A stretch of 64,000 nt of DNA from Paracoccaceae bacterium (lineage in GTDB: Bacteria; Pseudomonadota; Alphaproteobacteria; Rhodobacterales; Rhodobacteraceae). The position numbers and the translations under genes are program-made. Each line of letters opens with the position of its first letter. The first letter of the stretch is position 1. The stretch covers positions 209,281 through 273,280 of the forward strand of contig JAHRYM010000002.1 of assembly GCA_020622085.1 (NCBI GenBank), given 5' to 3'. Positions 8,511 through 16,960 of this stretch are shown one piece after another. A model generated the notes under the pieces. The model worked only from the letters and a program-made list of their open reading frames with translations, searched no databases and was not told the DNA's origin.

Positions 8511-9230
8511 ATGAACCAGGCAGGCGCGGACTTCTCCGACAATGACGCCATCAGCGAAGAGGAAATCGTCGACCGGGTTTTCGAGGCGGTGGTGGAACAA
8601 CGGCTTCCTCCGGGCACGAAACTGTCCGAAGCCGCCCTGTGCGAGGCCTTCGGCGTCGGCCGCATGCGGGTCCGGCGCAGTCTTCTGTTGCTGGCAAGCC
8701 GTGAGGTCGTGGTTTTGCAGGCAAACCGCGGGGCTTTCGTCGCGTCTCCGACCGCGGAACAGGCCCGCGAGGTATTCGAAGCGCGCCTGATGGTCGAGCC
8801 CAGCCTGGCGCGACTGGCCGCGGTGCGCGCCACCGCCGCAGACATAGACATGCTGCGCAAGCATCTTGATCTGGAAGAAGAGGCCCATGCGCGCAACCAG
8901 CGCCGCGAGGCGATCCGGCTGTCGGGCCAGTTTCACATTCTGGTGGCGCAGGTGGCCAGTAACAGCGTCGCCTTGCGGATGGTCAAGGAAATGGTGGCGC
9001 GCTCTTCGCTGATCATCGGCATCTATGGCAGCCCCGGCGCCCCGAACTGCCGCGACCAGGACCACGACGACATCCTTGCCGCAATCCATGACCGCGACTG
9101 CGAAGGCGCCGCCCGAGGCATGGAGGAACATCTGGAGCACATCCAGAGTCATCTTCGCCTGGACCACGCGAGCCAGACGGCGATCGATGTTTCCTCGATA
9201 CTGGGCAAACGCTCCGCGCAGGCGCAGTGA
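8511..9230 (+). CDS. GntR-family regulator, FCD (FadR) type
   Basis: A 239-residue regulator: N-terminal GntR winged helix (about 18-85; KLSEAALCEAFGVGRMRVRRSLLLL) and an all-helical FCD ligand domain. Candidate metal/ligand histidines are the HILVAQ and HDDILAAI segments and MEEHLEH near the end. Divergent from the HAAT importer/racemase operon, with a matching operator at 8393-8404; it most likely regulates that operon in response to the imported compound. Confidence 0.85.
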   Translation: MNQAGADFSDNDAISEEEIVDRVFEAVVEQRLPPGTKLSEAALCEAFGVGRMRVRRSLLLLASREVVVLQANRGAFVASPTAEQAREVFEARLMVEPSLARLAAVRATAADIDMLRKHLDLEEEAHARNQRREAIRLSGQFHILVAQVASNSVALRMVKEMVARSSLIIGIYGSPGAPNCRDQDHDDILAAIHDRDCEGAARGMEEHLEHIQSHLRLDHASQTAIDVSSILGKRSAQAQ

Positions 9231-9288
9231 AGCCGGCCTTGGCCCATGTGAACAGCGTCACGGGCGGTGGCGCCGGCGCAACGCGGGT

Positions 9289-9627
9289 TCAGTGCGGCGT
9301 AGCACCACCATGGGTCGCGGCCAGATAGCTGGCAATCTGTTGCGCGTCGGTCAGGATGTGATGACCGTTGACCAGTTTCGCATCCGATGGTGCTACGGCC
9401 CCCTTGCGCAGGACCAGCACCGGCAGGCCCTGATTGGCCTCGTCCAGAAGAGCGATGACCTCGGCGCGCGGCCGCTGGAAGCCGACGCGGCGAAGCTCGA
9501 TCCTGTCTTCCCAATGCGGATTGGCCATGAGCGCGCCCTCGATCATGGCGCATTGCGGGCAGAACCACATCTTGCCCGGCCCGTCCTCGAACGGCGCCTT
9601 CAATACGATCAGCCTGTCCTTTTCCAT
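9289..9627 (-). CDS. DUF3088 domain protein
   Basis: A 112-residue protein that I recognise as DUF3088: FEDGPGKMWFCPQCAMIEG near the start carries a CxxC, followed by ELRRVGFQRPRAEVIALLDEANQGLPVLVL. The CxxC and glutaredoxin-like layout suggest a thioredoxin-fold protein, but no function is established to my knowledge. Stand-alone, convergent with gntR. Confidence 0.75.
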   Translation of the reverse strand: MEKDRLIVLKAPFEDGPGKMWFCPQCAMIEGALMANPHWEDRIELRRVGFQRPRAEVIALLDEANQGLPVLVLRKGAVAPSDAKLVNGHHILTDAQQIASYLAATHGGATPH

Positions 9628-9674
9628 CCTGTTCTCCCTTTTCGTGACGGTATGGATTTTCCCCGCGCGCGCCC

Positions 9675-11141
9675 TTACGCCGCGTGATCTGGCCTGAACC
9701 GCGCCGTGGACGGGTCGCAGGTATACTGCGCCATCAGCGACCAGGGATCACGCGCCAGCGCATCAACGGCGTTGATGATCAGATCGGCCTTGGAATCACT
9801 GGCCAGCGCGCTGAGGTTGAGGCGCGTCCAGCCCGGTTTCTCCATCTCGGCCCCCGAAAGGATCGCTGCCCGCAGCGCTGCGGACTGATCCTTGCCGATG
9901 CCAAGCAGCCGGTGGGCATAGGGGCCGGCACAGGCGCAACCGCCGCGCGCCTGCACCCCGTGGCCGTCCGACAGCATCCGGGTGAACAATTGCTGATGGA
10001 TGTAGCCGCCCGCACGCATATCGCGGACACGGAAGGAAAAGATCGGCAGGCGCCGCGATGCGTCCCTGTTGCCAAGAATTTCAAGGGCGAGATTAGCCTG
10101 CCAGACAGCCAGCGCCTGCTGGCGCAGGTCTTCATGCCGCCGGTCCATGAAATCCTGCCCGATGGCCGCCTTGACCAGAAAGGCCAGCCCCGCGCGGATA
10201 TCGCCCAGAACATTAGGCGTCCCGGCTTCCTCGCGCACGGCAACATCGGCGGAATAATCGTGCGCCCAGGGCGAAACAAAGCGGACGGTGCCGCCACCGG
10301 GGCATACCGGGGTGGCACGTTCCACGGCCGCGCGACGCAGGATCATCACGCCCGATGCGCCGGGCCCGCCGATGAACTTGTGCGCGGAAAGCACAACCGC
10401 GTCCTTTTCGGCATCGCTTCCTGCCCGCATGTCGATAGACAGATAGGGGCCACCGCCGGCATAATCCCAGACCGACAGCGCACCATGCGATTTCAGCAGT
10501 CGCGTCACGGGATCGGGGTCTGTGACGATGCCGGTCACATTGGACGCGACCGAAAAGGCCCCGATCTTCAGGGCCCCGGCGGGGCATTCTTCCAGCGCCC
10601 GCGCCAGTTCCGCCAGGTCTGGCCCACCGGTCCCTGCCTCGGGAATCTCGATCACCTCGGCGCCGCTTTCGCGCCAGGGCAGGATGTTGGAATGATGCTC
10701 ATAGGGGCCGATGAAGACCACCGCCCTCCGGCCCCCTGCGGCCTCTGGCACACCCAGAAGCCCGACCAGCCGGTTCAGCCCCGCCGTGGCGCCCGCGCCA
10801 GTGAACACAGTGGCGAAAGCGTCGTCTTCGGCCCCGCAGGCCCGGGCGATGATGCCGCGAGCCTCGCGGCGCATCCGGGTCATGCGTTCGCCGCACCAGG
10901 ATGCCTCGGTATGGCTGTTGGCGTAGAACGGCAGAACCTCGGCCATCACGAAATCCTCGACCTGCCGCAGCGCCCGCCCCGAGGCGACGTAATCGGCATA
11001 GACGATCTTCCGGGGCCCGAATGGTCCGGCAATTTCCAGACCTTCGCCGATCAGACCGCCCTGAAGCCGTGCGATCCGATCCGATCCGGAAAGGCTGGAC
11101 TGGAAGCTGGTGAAGAAGCCGGTTTCAGGCAATGCGGTCAC
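9675..11141 (-). CDS. class V aminotransferase (cysteine desulfurase/lyase-like)
   Basis: A 488-residue PLP enzyme of the SufS/CsdA-like branch. The PLP lysine is in LSAHKFIGGPGASG, the substrate-binding histidine in YEHHSNILPW, and cysteines occur in GGCACAGPYAH where the desulfurase loop lies. It is longer than SufS (about 406) with an extended C-terminus. Start is GTG 11141, preceded by AAGG at 7 bases. It is not in a suf/isc operon; divergence from an Lrp regulator points to amino-acid catabolism (for example a cysteine or related beta-lyase) rather than Fe-S assembly. Exact reaction unknown. Confidence 0.75.
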   Translation of the reverse strand: MTALPETGFFTSFQSSLSGSDRIARLQGGLIGEGLEIAGPFGPRKIVYADYVASGRALRQVEDFVMAEVLPFYANSHTEASWCGERMTRMRREARGIIARACGAEDDAFATVFTGAGATAGLNRLVGLLGVPEAAGGRRAVVFIGPYEHHSNILPWRESGAEVIEIPEAGTGGPDLAELARALEECPAGALKIGAFSVASNVTGIVTDPDPVTRLLKSHGALSVWDYAGGGPYLSIDMRAGSDAEKDAVVLSAHKFIGGPGASGVMILRRAAVERATPVCPGGGTVRFVSPWAHDYSADVAVREEAGTPNVLGDIRAGLAFLVKAAIGQDFMDRRHEDLRQQALAVWQANLALEILGNRDASRRLPIFSFRVRDMRAGGYIHQQLFTRMLSDGHGVQARGGCACAGPYAHRLLGIGKDQSAALRAAILSGAEMEKPGWTRLNLSALASDSKADLIINAVDALARDPWSLMAQYTCDPSTARFRPDHAA

Positions 11142-11213
11142 GGGTCAGCCTTGCGGTTCATGTGGGGGTGTGGATGGTAATACATTGCAACAGACGCGAA
11201 ATGCTTTACCATT

Positions 11214-11225
11214 TTTTGCGCAAAA
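11214..11225. promoter_or_regulatory. palindrome in Lrp/aminotransferase divergent promoter
   Basis: TTTTGCGCAAAA is a perfect 12-bp palindrome, flanked on both sides by ACCATT (11208-11213 and 11225-11230), with a further ATGGTAA/TTACCAT inverted pair at 11174-11180 and 11206-11212. It is a likely Lrp-family binding region between the divergent genes; binding is inferred. Confidence 0.5.
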
Positions 11226-11254
11226 CCATTCAATATTGGGTCATATGATCTCGA

Positions 11255-11716
11255 ATGTCGGAAAACCTGGATCAGATTGATCGCGCCATCCTGCGGGCAT
11301 TGCAGAAGGACTCGAGCCTGTCGCAACGCGATCTGGCCGAAAAGGTGGGCCTGTCGCAAAACGCCTGCTGGCGCCGGGTCAGGGCGCTGCGCGAGGCGGG
11401 GGTAATCCGGGGCGAAACGGTGCGGCTGGATCAGGGGCGGCTCGGCCTTGGCCTGACAATCTTCGTGATGATCCGCACCCGCCACCACGGCAAGGACTGG
11501 CTCGACCTGTTCCGCCGGGAAGTCGCCGCCATCAGCAATGTGATCGACTTCTTCCGCATCGCCGGGGATTACGACTACATGCTGAAGGTGGTTGCGCGCG
11601 ACATGAACGATTTCGACCGCATCTATCAGCGGCTGATCGCGAAGGTGGAACTGGACACCGTGACATCCTGCATCACCATGGAAGCGATCGTGAACGGGCG
11701 CGACCTGCCGGTATGA
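11255..11716 (+). CDS. Lrp/AsnC-family transcriptional regulator
   Basis: A 153-residue Lrp protein: HTH (LDQIDRAILRALQKD, SQRDLAEKVGLSQNACWRRV) followed by the RAM/Lrp_AsnC ligand domain (residues about 70-150; FRIAGDYDYMLKVVARDM). Full length for the family. Divergent from the class V aminotransferase, which it probably controls in response to that enzyme's amino-acid substrate. Confidence 0.88.
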   Translation: MSENLDQIDRAILRALQKDSSLSQRDLAEKVGLSQNACWRRVRALREAGVIRGETVRLDQGRLGLGLTIFVMIRTRHHGKDWLDLFRREVAAISNVIDFFRIAGDYDYMLKVVARDMNDFDRIYQRLIAKVELDTVTSCITMEAIVNGRDLPV

Positions 11717-11871
11717 CCGCGCGCGGCCCGGCACATGTTGGGAAATTCGCTCCCCGACCCGAATGCTGCCCGGCTGTTCTTTCCATCTTTACCATGGGGC
11801 GTTAGGCTCCACTCCGTTGCAGATCGGGGTGGGAACTACCGCCAAGGATGCAGGAATGAAGGAAAGCCCAT

Positions 11872-14442
11872 TTGATCATTCACAAGATATTGTGGCTGTT
11901 CCGCCAATATGCCCATCATCTGGCTAGCGTTCGCAAGCCGGGTTTTGCGCTTTTCGACGATCAGGGCCAGCGGATCGGCCATGTGGACGCATTGATATGG
12001 CGACAAGACCAGATCACCGTTTCGGGCTGGGTCATGGCGGATCGCGTCGTTCTGGTCAATGGAACCCGCCGGACCCCGGCACGCAGTGGAATCGAACGCA
12101 GCGATGTCGCAGCGGCGCTGCCTGACCTGACGGATGCCCGGGTGGGTTTCGAGGTTCGTGCACCGCACATTCCCGCCCCCGCCCTTCTGTGCATCGATCG
12201 GCCCGAGGGCCGGTATCTTCATCCGCTTCCTGCCATCGCCGCAGGCGAGGTCCGTCGTGCCCGGCGCGCGCAGGCTGGCCCCTTCCTTGGCCGGTTGCTC
12301 AGCCTTGTTCCCGCAGGCGTCAGGTGGAAACTCGGCGGCATCGAGACCGCGCGCGACGAGGTATTGCGGGGCCTGGGCCTGCTGGAGGACCGCGCAAGGC
12401 CTCTGGTGCTTGAAAGCCGCCTGTTCACCCCGGCCGAAACGCCCGAACCACTGCCCGAGGCCGCGGCAATCACCATCGTGATGCCGGTCTACAATGCATT
12501 CGGTGTCCTGAAAGAGGCGCTCGGGCGCGTTACCGCCCATACCGACCTGCCCTGGCACCTGATCGCGGTCGAGGATTGTTCGACCGATCCGGCGGTGCGG
12601 CCCTGGTTGCGCGACTGGGCGGCCCGGCAGAATGCGACGCGTGCCGGCTCGGTCACATTGCTGGAAAATCCGCAGAACCTGGGTTTCATCCGGTCGGTCA
12701 ACCGTGCCTTCGCGCTGGCGGTCGCGCGCGGCGATCATGTCGTGCTGCTGAACTCGGACGCGCTGGTGCCGCCGGGTTGGGCAAGTCGCCTGATCGCGCC
12801 GCTTGTGGCGTTGCCCGATGTCGCCTCGGTCACGCCGATGTCGAACGATGCCGAAATCGTCAATGTGCCCGTCACCTGCCGGCCGCTTGCCCTGGCCGAG
12901 GGCGAGGCCGAGGCGATCGACGATCTGGCGCGGCAGTTCCATCCGCAGACCGCACGGGCCGAAGCGCCGACCGGCGTTGGATTCTGCATGGCCATGTCGA
13001 TCGCCCACCTGAAGCGCCAGCCCGAACTCGATACCGCCTTCGGGCGCGGATATGGCGAGGAGGTGGACTGGTGCCAGCGGGCCCGCAAGACCGGGGGGTG
13101 CCACATCGCCACGGGAAACCTGTTCGTCGAACACCGGGGCGGATCATCCTTCGGCCTTGAAAAAGTGGCGCTGATCCGGGCAAACAACGCCATCGTTGCG
13201 GATCGCTATCCGGCCTATGACCGGCGGGTGCAGGATTTCATCCGCGACGATCCACTGATCACGCCGCGCCTGGCCCTTGCGCTGGCCCTGGCGGGGCGAC
13301 GCGCGGGAAGCCATCCGGTGACGCTGTTTGTCGCTCACTCTCTGGGTGGCGGGGCCGAGCTTTATCTGGGTCAGCAGATCGCGGAACGGCTGATCCATGA
13401 CCCGGCCGGCGCGGTCATTGTGCTGAGGGCCGGGGGTGAAAGCCGCTGGCAACTGGAACTGCGGCTGCCCCACGGAGTCACCAGCGGGGCCACCGATGAA
13501 TTCGACCTGATCCTCAAGATGCTGAGACCGGTTGCGGCGCTGCGGGTGGTCTATTCCAACATCGTCGGCGACCCAGATCCCATTTCGGTGCCTGACCTGC
13601 TGCTGGCCCTGCGCCGGGGCGCCGCAGACCGGATCGAGGTGCTGTTTCACGACTATCTGCCGATCAGCCCGTCCTATACATTGCTGGATCACACAGGCCA
13701 CTACCGGGGCGTTCCCGAAACCGGTGATCCCTCGCCCGCCCACCGGACCCGCCGGGCCGACGGCAGCGAGGCACGCCTTGAGGACTGGCGGGCAGCCTGG
13801 GGGCGGCTTCTTGCCGCAGCGGATCACGTTACGGTCTTTTCCGAAGACAGCGCCGGCATTGTCCGGCAGGCCTACCCCCGGATCGCGGGGCGGCTGCACG
13901 TCCGGCCCCACCGGCTGTTCACAACGCCGGGGCAGGCCCGGCTGCCGGCCCCGGACGCGAGGCCGGTGATCGGCGTGCCGGGCAATATCGGCCACCAGAA
14001 GGGCATCGAGGTTCTGTCGCGTCTGTCGCACCTGCTTGAAGATCAGGGCATCGGGATGGTCGTCATCGGCAACGTCGATCCCGCCTGGCCCCTGGCCGCG
14101 ACCGCCACGGTCCACGGCAGCTATGATGCCGCCGATCTGGGCGGGCTGGCAGAACGATACGGGCTTTGCGGATGGTTCATCCCGTCGATCTGGCCCGAGA
14201 CCTTTTCCTATACCACGCACGAAGCACTGGCCACGGGGCTGCCGGTCATCGCCTTCGATCTGGGCGCGCAGGCCGAGGCCATCCGCCGCGCGATTGCCTC
14301 GGGAGCGCGAGGCGGAGTGATCCCGCTTGGGTTGGCCGACAATGCACCCGGCCTTCTGGCAGCATTGCTGGAGCTGATTCGAACGCCGCCGACCGAATTG
14401 GCCAAGGATGCAGCAACAAACCAGCGGTCAGCTACCGGTTGA
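11872..14442 (+). CDS. two-domain glycosyltransferase (GT2 + GT4)
   Basis: An 856-residue protein. Residues 1-190: a beta-rich region (VSGWVMADRVVLVNG, ARVGFEV) seen as an N-terminal module in some alphaproteobacterial glycosyltransferases. About 200-460: GT2 domain (ITIVMPVYNAFG, AVEDCSTDP, LLNSDALVPPGW, EVDWCQRA). About 695-840: GT4-like GT-B domain (GVPGNIGHQKGIEVL, PSIWPETFSYTTHEALATG). Such fusions build surface polysaccharide or glycan. The start is a TTG with GAAGGAAA upstream, since the nearest in-frame ATG (11848) hits a stop at once. No polysaccharide genes adjoin it; it is an orphan. Confidence 0.82.
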   Translation: MIIHKILWLFRQYAHHLASVRKPGFALFDDQGQRIGHVDALIWRQDQITVSGWVMADRVVLVNGTRRTPARSGIERSDVAAALPDLTDARVGFEVRAPHIPAPALLCIDRPEGRYLHPLPAIAAGEVRRARRAQAGPFLGRLLSLVPAGVRWKLGGIETARDEVLRGLGLLEDRARPLVLESRLFTPAETPEPLPEAAAITIVMPVYNAFGVLKEALGRVTAHTDLPWHLIAVEDCSTDPAVRPWLRDWAARQNATRAGSVTLLENPQNLGFIRSVNRAFALAVARGDHVVLLNSDALVPPGWASRLIAPLVALPDVASVTPMSNDAEIVNVPVTCRPLALAEGEAEAIDDLARQFHPQTARAEAPTGVGFCMAMSIAHLKRQPELDTAFGRGYGEEVDWCQRARKTGGCHIATGNLFVEHRGGSSFGLEKVALIRANNAIVADRYPAYDRRVQDFIRDDPLITPRLALALALAGRRAGSHPVTLFVAHSLGGGAELYLGQQIAERLIHDPAGAVIVLRAGGESRWQLELRLPHGVTSGATDEFDLILKMLRPVAALRVVYSNIVGDPDPISVPDLLLALRRGAADRIEVLFHDYLPISPSYTLLDHTGHYRGVPETGDPSPAHRTRRADGSEARLEDWRAAWGRLLAAADHVTVFSEDSAGIVRQAYPRIAGRLHVRPHRLFTTPGQARLPAPDARPVIGVPGNIGHQKGIEVLSRLSHLLEDQGIGMVVIGNVDPAWPLAATATVHGSYDAADLGGLAERYGLCGWFIPSIWPETFSYTTHEALATGLPVIAFDLGAQAEAIRRAIASGARGGVIPLGLADNAPGLLAALLELIRTPPTELAKDAATNQRSATG

Positions 14443-14890
14443 TCCAAAACGCGGGAAAATCACGCAACAGACTAGTCTGAAAAGCCAAGTTCACGCCGAA
14501 GATGATCGGTGCAATTCTAGCGACATCAGGAACAAGAGATTCGTCCCTGTGGTGTGTGTGGTGATGGTCAAGAGTGTGGCCCGGCGGCCTGTCGAGCGGG
14601 GAGTGTGTGCCCCCATTCGACAAAAGTCCGCAAGCGGTTCGAGGTGCAACCTTCCTGCTGTGTGTGGCGGATGGTGTAACCCGGATCCGGGGCAAGACGT
14701 GTTGGTTACGGACGGCCCGGCGTTGGTGTGAGCGCCGTTTCCGTCTCCGAGTTCCCGGCGAAGGCCGGACAGGTGCCAGTGACAGGGCAGGCCCGGGAAC
14801 CCCGGCCTGCCCTTTTTTCTTCGACCTGCAACGGCATGGGTGGCAAAGGCGCCGCCTTCGCGCGAGAATGCCCCATAGCCGGAGGCACGG
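14443..14890. other. 448-bp gene-free region with palindromes and terminator
   Basis: No credible coding sequence is seen on either strand. It holds perfect palindromes CAGACTAGTCTG (14468-14479) and CCCGGATCCGGG (14680-14691), short hairpins such as CCGC-AA-GCGG, G/T-rich stretches, and ends in a strong plus-strand terminator. It may contain a small RNA, but I could not match it to tmRNA, 6S, SRP or RNase P RNA. Confidence 0.4.
14785..14818 (+). terminator. Rho-independent terminator
   Basis: GGGCAGGCC (14785-14793) pairs with GGCCTGCCC (14804-14812), followed by TTTTTT. It ends a plus-strand transcript that is either the long 3' end of the glycosyltransferase mRNA or an unrecognised small RNA. 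Confidence 0.8.
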
Positions 14891-16954
14891 ATGACCCACG
14901 ACAACACACAGGCAGGCGCCACCCCGGGCAGCATCGAGCGTCACCGCCGGACGGTGCCGCGAGCGGACGGCCCCAGACCAAACGCCACCAGACCCGATTC
15001 TGCATGTTCGCATTGCCGCGCCGCCACCCAGCCCACCGTCGACAAGACTGAAGGCAGCGTCTGGGACAACCTCGACATCCTGCTGACGACGCTGACCGTA
15101 CTTGGCCTTGCGGTTGGGGCCTGGGATCACCTTGTCGCGCCCCTGCCCGGCCAGATCGGCCCCCTGGGTCTATCGCTGGCCTTCGCCGCCGGCGGCATTC
15201 CTTCGGCCATCTCGGCCCTGAAGGCCCTCTGGCAAGAGCATATCCTGGATATCGACCTGCTCATGGTGCTGGCGGCTCTGGCGGCGGCGCTTGTGGACAA
15301 TGCCGTTGAAGGCGCGGTGCTGCTGGCACTCTTCAGCATTGCCGGAACGCTGGAGCACCGCGCCATGGGCAAGGCCCGCCGCGCCGTCGAGGCGCTGATG
15401 GCACTGCGACCCGACAGCGCCTTCCTGCTGACGCCCGATGGCGTGCGCGAGGTGCCGGTGGCAGGCTTGCAGCCCGGCGACCATGTCGTTCTGCGTCCCG
15501 GCGCGCGGGTGCCGGTCGACGGTCGCATCACCGATGGCGATGGCTCGCTTGACGAATCCACCATCACCGGGGAATCGATCCCGGTCCACAAGGGCCCCGG
15601 CGCACAGGTGCATGAAGCAACCGTGAACCTGAACGGCGTGCTGACGGTTCAGGTGACGCGGGCCCTGGGCGAGAGCACGGTCGCCCGGATGATCCAGCTT
15701 GTGACCGAGGCGCAGGGCATGAAGGCCCCGTCCGAGCGCTTCAGCGAATGGTTCGGCCAGCGCTACACGGTCGCAGTCCTGCTGGGCTCGATCCTTGCGT
15801 TCTTCGTATTTCGCTGGACGGGGCTTTCGAACGGCGATGCGCTTTACCGCGCGGCGACAGTGCTGGTGGCGGCGAGCCCCTGCGCGGTGGTGATTTCCGT
15901 CCCGGCGGCGATCCTGTCGGCGCTGTCGGCAGCGGCGCGGGGTGGCGTTCTGTTCAAGGGCGGCGCGGCGCTGGAAACGCTTGCCGATGTGCAGACCTTC
16001 GCCTTTGACAAGACCGGGACACTGACCACGGGCAAGGCCGAAGTGACCACCATCGTGCCGCTCGCGCTGCCCGAAGACGAGCTTCTGACACTTCTTGCCG
16101 GCATCGAATCCGACAGTGAGCACCCCATCGCCGATGCAATCCGGCGCGCGGCGGCGCTTCGGGCGCTGACTCCGGCACCGGTCTCGGCCGTGCGCGCCCA
16201 CCCAAGCGAGGGCATCACCGGCGAGGATGCAACAGGCGGTATCTGGGCCGGCAACCCGCGCATGGCGCGGCGCATGGGGGCAGCGATCGACGATCCGCGG
16301 CTGGATGGTCTGGTTGCCGCGTCTGAAACCGTGGTCTACTTGGGCCGCGGGTCACGACTTCTGGGCGCGGTGGCGGTGGCGGACCGGCCACGCGAAACCT
16401 CGCGTGCCGGAATCGAGGCCCTGCGCGGCGCGGGCGTGCGGCACATCGCCATGATGACGGGCGACCGCCGGCCGGTGGCCCTGCGGATCGCCGAAAGCCT
16501 TGGTATCGGGCCGGACGAGGTTCATGCCGACCTTCTGCCCGAAGACAAGGTCAGGCTGGTGGATGAACTGGCACGGGACGGCAGGGTGGCCTTCGTGGGC
16601 GACGGGGTGAACGACGCCGCGGCGCTGGCACGGTCGGACGTGGGCATCGCCATGGGCGCCGCCGGATCCGAAGTGGCGCTTCAGGCCGCCGAAGTCGCGC
16701 TTCTGTCCGATGACATGGCGCGTCTGGCGGCGGCGCATCGGCTGGCGCGGCGGACGGCAGCGATCATCAAGCAGAACCTGGTCTTCGCGCTTGGGGCCAT
16801 GGTCCTGCTGGTGATTGGCAGCCTGTTCTTCGAGTTGCCTCTGCCGCTTGCGGTGCTGGGCCATGAAGGCGGCACGCTCCTGGTGGTGCTGAACGGCCTG
16901 CGCCTGCTGGTGGATCCGATCAGCGGGGGACGCCAGCCACGCGGGGGGCGCTGA
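14891..16954 (+). CDS. P1B-4-type heavy-metal ATPase (Co/Zn/Fe exporter-like)
   Basis: A 687-residue inner-membrane P-type ATPase. It shows the phosphatase loop TGES (about 237), the metal-binding SPC in TM6 (ASPCAVV, about 328), phosphorylation site DKTGTLT (about 373), the P1B histidine-proline SEHPIADAI, GDGVNDAAAL (about 570) and HEGGT in TM8 (about 657). SPC with HEGGT defines subgroup P1B-4, whose members export Co2+, Zn2+, Fe2+ or Ni2+. The N-terminus lacks a standard HMA domain and has only a CSHC pair (C39, C42). GGAGG precedes the ATG. No metal-responsive regulator adjoins it. Confidence 0.85.
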   Translation: MTHDNTQAGATPGSIERHRRTVPRADGPRPNATRPDSACSHCRAATQPTVDKTEGSVWDNLDILLTTLTVLGLAVGAWDHLVAPLPGQIGPLGLSLAFAAGGIPSAISALKALWQEHILDIDLLMVLAALAAALVDNAVEGAVLLALFSIAGTLEHRAMGKARRAVEALMALRPDSAFLLTPDGVREVPVAGLQPGDHVVLRPGARVPVDGRITDGDGSLDESTITGESIPVHKGPGAQVHEATVNLNGVLTVQVTRALGESTVARMIQLVTEAQGMKAPSERFSEWFGQRYTVAVLLGSILAFFVFRWTGLSNGDALYRAATVLVAASPCAVVISVPAAILSALSAAARGGVLFKGGAALETLADVQTFAFDKTGTLTTGKAEVTTIVPLALPEDELLTLLAGIESDSEHPIADAIRRAAALRALTPAPVSAVRAHPSEGITGEDATGGIWAGNPRMARRMGAAIDDPRLDGLVAASETVVYLGRGSRLLGAVAVADRPRETSRAGIEALRGAGVRHIAMMTGDRRPVALRIAESLGIGPDEVHADLLPEDKVRLVDELARDGRVAFVGDGVNDAAALARSDVGIAMGAAGSEVALQAAEVALLSDDMARLAAAHRLARRTAAIIKQNLVFALGAMVLLVIGSLFFELPLPLAVLGHEGGTLLVVLNGLRLLVDPISGGRQPRGGR

Positions 16955-16960
16955 GGCAGG

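Noticed and set aside
14620-14660. A tRNA-like T-loop (GCGGTTCGAGGTGC) in the gene-free region
   Set aside because: No matching acceptor, D arm or anticodon arm can be folded around it.
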